Of a stretch of 64,000 nucleotides of DNA, positions 57,230 through 63,050 are shown in pieces. The notes under the pieces were generated by a model. That model worked only from the letters and a program-made list of their open reading frames with translations, was not told where the DNA came from and made no database searches. The stretch is from Empedobacter falsenii (GTDB taxonomy: Bacteria; Bacteroidota; Bacteroidia; Flavobacteriales; Weeksellaceae): the NCBI RefSeq assembly GCF_013488205.1, contig NZ_CP040908.1, positions 3,675,607 to 3,739,606 of the forward strand. The letters run 5' to 3'. Numbering within the stretch: position 1 is the first letter of the stretch; every line of letters begins with the position of its first letter. Position numbers and translations under genes: made by a program.

Positions 57230-58351
57230 ATGAAAATAGCAATTCTAGCAAGGGTATTATTTTTAAGTGGAGTAACTACTCATATTATTGATCTAAGTAA
57301 AGAGTTGATAGAGAGGGGGCATGAAGTGTTTGTTTTCACTTCAGGACCAGAGTTTGCAGAAAGTGAAGCAAATGTAAATTTATTAAATAGATTAGAAGTA
57401 ATAGGTGCACAAATTGTAAAAATTGATTTTCCTAATAATATCAAGAATAAACTGTTATACGGTTTAAAGATGTTAAAATCTGTTCCTGTTGTTCACAGAA
57501 AATTAGTAGATCTTAAAATAGATGTTATACATGTACATACACCAGCTTTATCTTTTATCCCTGTTTTATTAAGAAAGAAATATGTTAAAACTATTCATAT
57601 TGCTGATTTATCATTATCTATTCTTAATAGAAGAGCTACACATGAAATTACAATTAGTCGAGAAACCTATAAGGAAGCTCAGCAAAAATTTAATTATAAT
57701 GAAGATGAATTAACTCTCATATTTAATGGAGTTGATAAAAGGTTTTCAAAACAATCTCCAAAAGAAAATAACTTAAAAACAAGAAATGTTTATAAAATTA
57801 ATAGTGATAAAATTATAATTGGTATTGTTGGAAGTATTCAATATCGTAAAGGACATGATGTACTATTAAAAGCAATAAGCAAATTCCCTAGTGATATAAA
57901 AAATAAGGTAATATTAGTTATTTTAGGAGAGGGTAATAAAAAAGACGAAAAATGGTTATCAAACTTAGTAACTGAAAATTTTTTAGAAAACATTGTTATT
58001 AAGTTGCCATTTCAAGATCCTAAACCGTTTTATGATATTATAGATATATTTGTTTTACCTTCTAGGTTAGAAGGTTTTCCTTTAGTTGCTATTGAAGCAT
58101 TTTTATCTGGTTGTTGTGTTGTAAGAAGTAATGTAGAAGGGGCATATGATCAAATTGATGATGGTAAAACTGGTTTTTTATTCCAGAATGAAAATGTAGA
58201 TGAATTGAAAAATATTTTGGAAAAATTGACAATAGATGATAAATTAAGAATGGAAGTTACTAATAATGGTAGAGAATTTGCACTACAAAATTTCACATCT
58301 GACATAATGGCTGAGAAAACTATTGAAGTCTACCAAAAAGTAATTAATTAA
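57230..58351 (+). CDS. GT4 family glycosyltransferase
   Basis: 373 residues. LARVLFLSGVTTHIIDLSKELIERGHEVFVFTSG, VHVHTPALSFIPVLLRKKYVKTIH, IGIVGSIQYRKGHDVLLKAI, LPSRLEGFPLVAIEAFLSGCCVV with the E-x7-E motif. It closely matches GT-B enzymes of capsule and O-antigen loci. Starts three bases after the initiating transferase and ends two bases before the ATP-grasp gene. Donor unknown. Confidence 0.8.
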   Translation: MKIAILARVLFLSGVTTHIIDLSKELIERGHEVFVFTSGPEFAESEANVNLLNRLEVIGAQIVKIDFPNNIKNKLLYGLKMLKSVPVVHRKLVDLKIDVIHVHTPALSFIPVLLRKKYVKTIHIADLSLSILNRRATHEITISRETYKEAQQKFNYNEDELTLIFNGVDKRFSKQSPKENNLKTRNVYKINSDKIIIGIVGSIQYRKGHDVLLKAISKFPSDIKNKVILVILGEGNKKDEKWLSNLVTENFLENIVIKLPFQDPKPFYDIIDIFVLPSRLEGFPLVAIEAFLSGCCVVRSNVEGAYDQIDDGKTGFLFQNENVDELKNILEKLTIDDKLRMEVTNNGREFALQNFTSDIMAEKTIEVYQKVIN

Positions 58352-58353
58352 AA

Positions 58354-59325
58354 ATGAACAATAACATACTTATAACCTCAGCAGGTCAGAGAGTTTCTTT
58401 GGTGAAAGCATTCAAAAATGAAATTAAGAAACTAAATGTAAATAATAAGGTTTTTACGGTTGATTTAAACCCCATTTTGGCTCCAGCTTGTCATATTTCT
58501 GATGGGTATAGAACTGTTAAAAGAGTAACAGATTCAAATTACATTTCTGAACTTATTCAAATTTGTAAAGAATTAGAAATAAAAATAATTGTTCCTACAA
58601 TTGATACGGAGTTATTGGTTTTAGCGGAGAATAAAGAGATGTTCTTAAATAATGGAATAACGCCAATTGTTTCATCTTTAGATTTTGTGAAGGCGTGTAG
58701 AGATAAACGAATTATTAATCAATTTTTTGTCGATAATAATATTGATATTCCTCAAGATTTAGATAAAAATAACCTTTCATTTCCTTTATTCATTAAACCT
58801 TATGATGGATCATTAAGTAAAGATACTTTTTTAATTGCAAATGAATCTGAATTAACAGACTATCACTTCAATAATTCAAAATTAATGTTTATGGAATATA
58901 TTGATCATGCTAAACATGATGAATATACGGTAGATACCTACTATGATAAAAATGGAAATTTAAAATGTATTGTTCCTCGTAAACGTATTTTTGTTCGTGC
59001 GGGTGAAGTTAATAAAGGAGTTACACACAAAAATGAAATTGTTTCTTATGTTAAGGAAAGACTTTCCTATATAGAGGGAGCTGTAGGATGTTTAACGATG
59101 CAATTTTTCTTTAATCAAGAAACAAAACGTATTATTGGAATTGAGATAAACCCTCGTTTTGGAGGAGGTTATCCACTGAGTTATTTAGCAGGAGCTAATT
59201 ATCCTAAATATTTGATTGAAGAATATATTTTAGGAAAAAAGATTGATTATACTGAAAATTGGGAGAATAATTTATTAATGCTTCGTTATGATGATGAAGT
59301 TTTAGTTCGTAATTATGAAGGTTAA
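58354..59325 (+). CDS. ATP-grasp enzyme (carbamoyl-phosphate-synthase-like ligase)
   Basis: 323 residues. Pre-ATP-grasp Rossmann domain (ILITSAGQRVSLVKAF), then the ATP-grasp domain with FPLFIKPYDGSLSKDTF, MEYIDHAKHDEYTVDTYYD and IIGIEINPRFGGGYPLSYLAG (metal-binding Glu-x-Asn). It joins a carboxylate to an amine using ATP; within polysaccharide loci such enzymes attach amino acids or similar groups. It overlaps the HAD gene by 11 bases, so the two probably act together. The substrate is not known. Confidence 0.82.
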   Translation: MNNNILITSAGQRVSLVKAFKNEIKKLNVNNKVFTVDLNPILAPACHISDGYRTVKRVTDSNYISELIQICKELEIKIIVPTIDTELLVLAENKEMFLNNGITPIVSSLDFVKACRDKRIINQFFVDNNIDIPQDLDKNNLSFPLFIKPYDGSLSKDTFLIANESELTDYHFNNSKLMFMEYIDHAKHDEYTVDTYYDKNGNLKCIVPRKRIFVRAGEVNKGVTHKNEIVSYVKERLSYIEGAVGCLTMQFFFNQETKRIIGIEINPRFGGGYPLSYLAGANYPKYLIEEYILGKKIDYTENWENNLLMLRYDDEVLVRNYEG

Positions 59326-59953
59326 ATATATCATTTTTGATCTTGATGATACATTAATGTACGAAATTGATTTTCTCAAATCTGCATATAAAGAAATTTC
59401 AACTTTAGTTGAGAAAGAAAATCAAGAAGAATTATATAATTTAATGTTATCAAAATATCAAAAAGGAGAGAATGTTTTTGATTTTTTGATTGAAAACTAT
59501 CCAGAATTCTCCAAAGAGTTATTGTTGGAAGTATATAGAAATCATTTTCCAACTATTGATTTAAATGAGGGAGCAGATAACCTTTTGAAAGAAATAAAAG
59601 CTAAAGATTATAAATTAGGTTTGATAACAGATGGTAGATCTATAACACAACGAAATAAACTAAAGGCATTAGGGATTGAAGATTTATTTGATAAAATAAT
59701 TGTTTCAGAAGAGTTTGGTTCAACAAAGCCTGATGAGCGTAACTTTAAAATATTCCATGAAAATGATATCGATGATTATTTTTATATAGCAGATAATCCT
59801 AAAAAAGATTTTGTTAGTCCAAATAAATTGGGCTGGACAAGTATTTGTCTCTTAGATCAAGGAAGTAATATACATTCACAAAATTTTAATATAGAAGAAG
59901 ATTATTTACCAAAAATTAAAATAAATAGTTTAAGTGAATTATTAAAATTATAA
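59315..59953 (+). CDS. HAD family hydrolase
   Basis: 212 residues. The HAD motif I is IFDLDDTLMYE (nucleophile Asp and acid Asp two residues later), motif II is GLITDGRS, motif III Lys is in GSTKPDERNFK, and motif IV is YIADNPKKDFVSP. The cap is of the helical C1 type. It resembles YjjG/phosphoglycolate-phosphatase-like enzymes. The overlap with the ATP-grasp gene suggests a phosphorylated substrate in the same small pathway. Last gene of the polysaccharide operon, followed by a terminator. Confidence 0.82.
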   Translation: MKVKYIIFDLDDTLMYEIDFLKSAYKEISTLVEKENQEELYNLMLSKYQKGENVFDFLIENYPEFSKELLLEVYRNHFPTIDLNEGADNLLKEIKAKDYKLGLITDGRSITQRNKLKALGIEDLFDKIIVSEEFGSTKPDERNFKIFHENDIDDYFYIADNPKKDFVSPNKLGWTSICLLDQGSNIHSQNFNIEEDYLPKIKINSLSELLKL

Positions 59954-59958
59954 CATAT

Positions 59959-59986
59959 AAAAAGGTTCCAAGTTGGAGCCTTTTTA
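59959..59986. terminator. Bidirectional terminator ending the polysaccharide operon
   Basis: A-run, then GGTTCCA and TGGAGCC with a 3-base loop, then a T-run. It follows the HAD stop by six bases and overlaps the stop codon of the convergent HTH gene. Confidence 0.85.
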
Positions 59987-60205
59987 TATATTAACCATCT
60001 TGAAAAATTCGTATAATTTCATTTCTCTAGCTTCACAAATTCTTAAAATTGTTTTTAAACTAATATTGTAATTCTCATCTTCTTTAATTAGTCTTACAGT
60101 TTTTTCATCAATACCATGTGACGTAGCAAAAGATAAATTACTTTGATCATTTGCTAACCAATTATCTCTTATAAATTCTACTATTTTTCTATTTTTATCT
60201 TTCAT
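59984..60205 (-). CDS. XRE-family helix-turn-helix transcriptional regulator (small)
   Basis: 73 residues, just a DNA-binding domain. The HTH pattern is NLSFATSHGIDEKTVRLIKEDENYNISLKTILRICEAREMKLYEFFKM, which is Cro/CI-like with the recognition helix at about DEKTVRLIKE. No ligand or dimerisation domain is fused. A perfect palindrome 33 bases upstream (60,238-60,257) is a natural operator for autoregulation. The divergent structured RNA gene shares this intergenic region. Confidence 0.75.
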   Translation of the reverse strand: MKDKNRKIVEFIRDNWLANDQSNLSFATSHGIDEKTVRLIKEDENYNISLKTILRICEAREMKLYEFFKMVNI

Positions 60206-60237
60206 TTTAACAAATGAAGGAGTTATTTAAAAAAATA

Positions 60238-60257
60238 ATTCGGATTTATATCCGAAT
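60238..60257. promoter_or_regulatory. Perfect palindrome, candidate operator of the HTH regulator
   Basis: ATTCGGAT-TTAT-ATCCGAAT, an 8-bp perfect inverted repeat, 33 bases upstream of the HTH ATG and 16 bases before the plus-strand -7 box at 60,273. The position suits repression of both directions. The link to the HTH protein is inference. Confidence 0.5.
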
Positions 60258-60272
60258 ATTAAAAATTATTAT

Positions 60273-60280
60273 TATATTTG
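60273..60280 (+). promoter_or_regulatory. Putative -7 element (TATATTTG) for the structured RNA
   Basis: Exact TAnnTTTG match on the plus strand, 44 bases before the outer stem of the structured RNA at 60,324. No TTG is visible at the best -33 distance; instead the palindrome occupies that region. Confidence 0.4.
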
Positions 60281-60323
60281 TTATCAGATAGTTAAAAAAA
60301 TAAAGTAATAATACTTTAATCTC

Positions 60324-60431
60324 GCATTAGAAAACTGGTAATTTTTGTAGCAACGAGAAAATAAGTAAATTTGCTCACGACCTAGGCGTGGGCTCTCTTA
60401 TCGTTGCACGGTATACCAGTACCTCTAATGC
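60324..60431 (+). ncRNA. ssrS: Structured RNA, probable 6S RNA (6S-Flavo type)
   Basis: About 108 bases fold into one long irregular hairpin. The closing stem is GCATTAGA/TCTAATGC (60,324-60,331 with 60,424-60,431), then CTGGTA/TACCAG. A central bubble (60,341-60,349 opposite 60,408-60,413) follows, then GCAACGA/TCGTTGC, and an apical hairpin GCTCACG/CGTGGGC. A rod with a central bubble is the 6S RNA design, which mimics open promoter DNA and binds the housekeeping RNA polymerase. The bubble contains TAATTTTTG, close to the clade's TAnnTTTG -7 box. The family assignment is from shape and size, not from a covariance search. The strand is assumed from the upstream -7 element. Confidence 0.55.
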
Positions 60432-60605
60432 TTTAAGAAGAGTTCCATGCCTTTCTTGTTTTTGGTCGTTTTCTTCCATCACATTCGCATCGAACTTTTT
60501 TATAATTTACTTGGTTTTATTCCTCTACAAATCAAGTGAAATATGCTCTCTCTAGATATGTATTTCTATAATAGAAATGTGCAGATGGTTATTAGATTCT
60601 AATAG

Positions 60606-60690
60606 TAGATGTTAGATATTAGTATTGAGATTTTAGAATTGTAAAATGTAAAAAGTAGTATGTATTCAGATTAAGGATGAGGTTCTGAGA
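60606..60690. repeat. D repeat, copy 1
   Basis: About 85 bases sharing blocks TAGATGTTAGATA, TTGAGATTTTA, AATTGTAA, ATGTATT and GATTAAGGAT.AGGTTCTG with copy 2 at 61,728. The copies are diverged but collinear. Confidence 0.65.
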
Positions 60691-60951
60691 TGAGTTTAGA
60701 TAGACAAAAAGATGAGGTTTTGAACATAATTTGCCATAAAAAGAAGATAATTAGTAGTTCATTATTTTATTCATTGCTTTTTGCTTGATCAAAAAGTAAT
60801 CAAAAAATCAAGACCGCAATTTTCGACGTTCAATTCTCATCTCACGCACTAAAAAGATTAAATGATTCGCATACGCTCACTAATCTTTTTTACGCTTGTT
60901 TCAATGGATTGAAGCTCGTCTGCAAATCGTATGTCGACTCTAAAATTCGTT

Positions 60952-61107
60952 GTTATAAGTGAATTAGAATATTGATAATAAAAAACACGTAAAACGTTGA
61001 GCGTATTACGTAAAAAAATAAACCCCTTTCCCCAAACAAAGTTGGCGCGATGTACTGGAAAGGATGGCTTTTAAAACTATTGTTGAATTAAAAAACTATG
61101 TAAAATT
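60952..61107. repeat. R repeat, copy 1, containing a conserved hairpin element
   Basis: About 155 bases alignable with 62,044-62,215. Shared blocks include CGTTGTTA, ACAAAGTTGGCGCGATGTAC, CTTTTAAAACTA and TGTTGAATTAAAAAACTATG. Flanking the conserved core are CCTTTCC (61,025-61,031) and GGAAAGG (61,057-61,063), a perfect 7-bp pair. The copy ends exactly at the start of a 58-codon ORF. Confidence 0.7.
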
Positions 61108-61284
61108 ATGAGAAAATTTTACTTCAAATTCAGTAGGCAATTGTATGCTGAACTACTGAGATTATTTTGTGCTATACCTTTATATGCACAAATAAAAACC
61201 ATGACTGACATGGTAAATGAAATTCGGACCTTAGTGGTGGATATACTACTAGTAGGAAGGAGAAATAGTGAACAAAATTATTAA
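61108..61284 (+). CDS. Possible 58-residue small protein, or a hairpin-rich RNA
   Basis: ATG at 61,108 directly follows the R repeat and opens 58 codons (begins MRKFYFKFSRQLYAELLRLF, ends RRNSEQNY). The composition is basic at the ends and hydrophobic in the middle (TLVVDILLVG), plausible for a small membrane-associated protein. I recognise no family. The same DNA holds four consecutive perfect hairpins: TCAGTAG/CTACTGA (61,130-61,159), TTTGTGC/GCACAAA (61,166-61,192), ACCATG/CATGGT (61,198-61,214) and TAGTGGT/ACTACTA with one wobble (61,232-61,251). So an RNA function is an equal or better explanation. Confidence 0.3.
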   Translation: MRKFYFKFSRQLYAELLRLFCAIPLYAQIKTMTDMVNEIRTLVVDILLVGRRNSEQNY

Positions 61285-61439
61285 GCGATAAAGACTCACA
61301 TTTAATTCCCCGAAGACAACTTATAAGAGAGTGAATGATCTTCATAAAAGTAGTGTTAATTTTTATTTCATTTATTAATGTAATTTTTAAAACTGTCCAA
61401 GGGGAATTTGTGGGTTTATGCCTGATTTCATAATGACCA

Positions 61440-61515
61440 AATTCGTTGTCAAAATCGAATTAGAATTTTGATTAGAAAAACCACGTAAAACGTTAAGTGT
61501 ACAAGGTAAAATTTG
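61440..61515. repeat. R-like fragment (partial copy)
   Basis: Matches only the left third of the R repeats: ATTCGTTGT, GAATTAGAAT.TTGAT, CACGTAAAACGTT followed by AAGGTAAAA. The conserved hairpin core is missing. Confidence 0.5.
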
Positions 61516-61567
61516 ATAAAAACCATTGAGGTTAGATAAATTAAGTGTTAAAAAGAGTTAAAATCCT

Positions 61568-61687
61568 GTATCGTTGTATATCGAAAAAGACACTTTTCTG
61601 TATCGGTTGTGTATCCGCGCTGTATCCATTCTATATCCATTGTATATGCGTTCCGTATGGTTTGTTCGGTGTTCGTGTATCGGAAGG
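61568..61687. repeat. Degenerate 11-bp tandem repeat, about 11 units
   Basis: From 61,600 the sequence reads in 11-base units: GTATCGGTTGT, GTATCCGCGCT, GTATCCATTCT, ATATCCATTGT, ATATGCGTTCC, GTATGGTTTGT, TCGGTGTTCGT, GTATCGGAAGG. Weaker units extend back to 61,568. The consensus is about GTATCCGTTGT. The period is close to one helical turn and is not a multiple of three, so it is not coding. Confidence 0.7.
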
Positions 61688-61727
61688 ATTGTTAGGATGT
61701 ACTATGTATTAAGTAAAAAGTACAGAT

Positions 61728-61813
61728 TAGATGTTAGATATGAGAATTGAGATTTTATAATTGTAAGATGTCTTATGTATTTGAGGTTGAGATTAAGGAT
61801 AAGGTTCTGTGAC
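61728..61813. repeat. D repeat, copy 2
   Basis: Collinear with copy 1 at 60,606-60,690, offset about 1,120 bases, nearly the same offset as the two full R copies (about 1,107). This indicates a diverged tandem duplication of a roughly 1.1-kb unit. Confidence 0.65.
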
Positions 61814-61968
61814 GAACTAAGAATAACAACGATTTAAAGGATGAAGAAAATGGCATTAAAACTCTCACGTTAAGAAAATGGTTAAATGGAGCGTTAAAAA
61901 GGTTTTAGCCCGTAGGGTTTTTAAAATCTTTAGTGAAATGAGAACATTTTTAGTAGAGAGGTTTACGG

Positions 61969-62045
61969 CCTTGACTTTTTTGTTTCGTTTTTGTGTCAAG
62001 ACAAAAATGAAAAGAAGAGATTCTGATACAAGCTCAGAATGACAA
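61969..62045. repeat. Dispersed Bacteroidota palindromic repeats (two abutting elements)
   Basis: The left part (61,969-62,010) has CTTGAC...GTCAAG arms with a T-rich middle. A related copy in reverse orientation lies near 60,785-60,815. The right part (about 62,018-62,042) is GATTCTGATACAAGCTCAGA followed by ATGAC, the reverse complement of the HSELVSES-coding repeat family, also seen inside the dehydrogenase at 36,928. Short frames over these repeats are not genes. Confidence 0.6.
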
Positions 62046-62215
62046 AATCCGTTGTTAAAAGTGAATTTGATTATTAATAAGAAAAAACGAAAAGCGTTAG
62101 CGTAGAACATAAACCGTGAAAATAAAACTCCCTTTCCCTAAAACAAAGTTGGCGCGATGTACAGGGTAAGGAGTGACTTTTAAAACTAATGTTGAATTAA
62201 AAAACTATGTAAAAA
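62044..62215. repeat. R repeat, copy 2, upstream of the sigma/Cas12f-like operon
   Basis: Homologous to 60,952-61,107. The conserved core GTTGGCGCGATGTAC is flanked by CTCCCTTTCCC (62,128-62,138) and GGGTAAGGAG (62,164-62,173), which pair with one mismatch and one bulge. The flanks differ in sequence from copy 1 yet still pair, so the stem is conserved by compensating changes. It ends about 50 bases before the sigma gene ATG and may form part of its leader. Confidence 0.68.
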
Positions 62216-62265
62216 CGTAGAACGTAATACGCATCATGTAAAACATAATTAAAACCACCTTTATT

Positions 62266-63048
62266 ATGCTAGAAAAAGAATATGAATTATTTAAAAAAGG
62301 CGATCCCAAAGCTTTGGAGCAAATCTATTCACGACATAAAAGATTACTTTTTTGGATTGGTAAACAAATAGTTTATGATGAATTTGTTGTAGAATGTTTG
62401 GTACAAGATGCGTTTCTGAAATTATGGGAATATCGAGATAACATAGAAAGACCTGAACATATCTTTTATTTCACGCGACTTGTTTTGAAACAAAGTTGTT
62501 ATTCGCATTATAGAAGATCTAAAAATAAATTTTTTAGGTCGGTGCATTCATTAGATAGTTACGAGAATTATGATAGTTATTTGACTGGATACGATCCGTT
62601 AGAGGTTGCAGAAAACATAAAGGATAAAATAATACATGACCAACATTATGAAGAAATTAGAAAAATATTACCCTTATTAAGTGCTGAAAGAAAACATTTG
62701 ATTGAACTCTGTTTGAAATATGGATTCAGATACAAATCGATTGCCAATGCAATGGGAAAAAGAGTTTCAGAAACGAGCAAGGAGATTAAAAGTGCAATAG
62801 AGGATGTTAAGAACCTTATAAATAGTCATGATGTATTAGTGTCTAAAAAGAAAATAGTTTCTAAGGAAAAGGAACAAAATCAAATGACCGAAAAACAATC
62901 GTTGATTTTAAAGCTTCGATTCGAGAAGAAACAATCGTTTACAACCATTGCTCAGACATTAGAACTTTCTCAGAAAGAAGTGCACAATGAATTTGTAGTC
63001 GCTTATAAATTGTCTCAACAAAACAAGTTTACCCCCCTAAATAACTAA
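62266..63048 (+). CDS. ECF (sigma-E-like) sigma factor with extra C-terminal HTH, linked to Cas12f-like gene
   Basis: 260 residues, longer than the usual 170-200 for ECF factors. Region 2 spans about 4-85 (ALEQIYSRHKRLLFWIG, VQDAFLKLWEYRD, FYFTRLVLKQSCYSHYRRSKN, i.e. regions 2.1-2.4). Region 4 spans about 126-185 (LLSAERKHLIELCLKYGFRYKSIANAMGKRVSETSKEIK). After a Lys/Glu-rich linker (190-206) a second region-4-like HTH follows (MTEKQSLILKLRFEKKQSFTTIAQTLELSQKEVHNEF). No anti-sigma gene is adjacent. The Cas12f-like gene begins two bases after the stop. Inferred role: the polymerase-recruiting half of an RNA-guided transcription complex. Confidence 0.85.
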   Translation: MLEKEYELFKKGDPKALEQIYSRHKRLLFWIGKQIVYDEFVVECLVQDAFLKLWEYRDNIERPEHIFYFTRLVLKQSCYSHYRRSKNKFFRSVHSLDSYENYDSYLTGYDPLEVAENIKDKIIHDQHYEEIRKILPLLSAERKHLIELCLKYGFRYKSIANAMGKRVSETSKEIKSAIEDVKNLINSHDVLVSKKKIVSKEKEQNQMTEKQSLILKLRFEKKQSFTTIAQTLELSQKEVHNEFVVAYKLSQQNKFTPLNN

Positions 63049-63050
63049 AT

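Larger units (their letters stand above)
60206..62265. other. 2.06-kb gene-poor region with structured RNA and repeats
   Basis: No protein gene longer than 60 codons that I would defend. Contents from left to right: palindrome and -7 element (60,238-60,280), 6S-like RNA (60,324-60,431), a short hairpin ATTTCTA-TAA-TAGAAAT at 60,562-60,578, D repeat copy 1, an inverted dispersed repeat near 60,785-60,815, R repeat copy 1, a 58-codon ORF, R-like fragment, 11-bp tandem repeat, D copy 2, dispersed repeats at 61,969-62,045, and R copy 2 just before the sigma gene. Stretches 60,432-60,560, 61,285-61,438 and 61,815-61,965 show nothing I can name. Confidence 0.7.

Noticed and set aside
61865..62110. 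81-codon minus-strand frame containing HSELVSES
   Set aside because: It reads through dispersed palindromic repeats and part of the R repeat; the HSELVSES string is the usual translation of the repeat itself.
60206..62265. CRISPR array near the Cas12f-like gene
   Set aside because: No direct repeats of 20-40 bases with regular unique spacers; the repeats present are either 11-bp tandem units or two widely spaced long copies.
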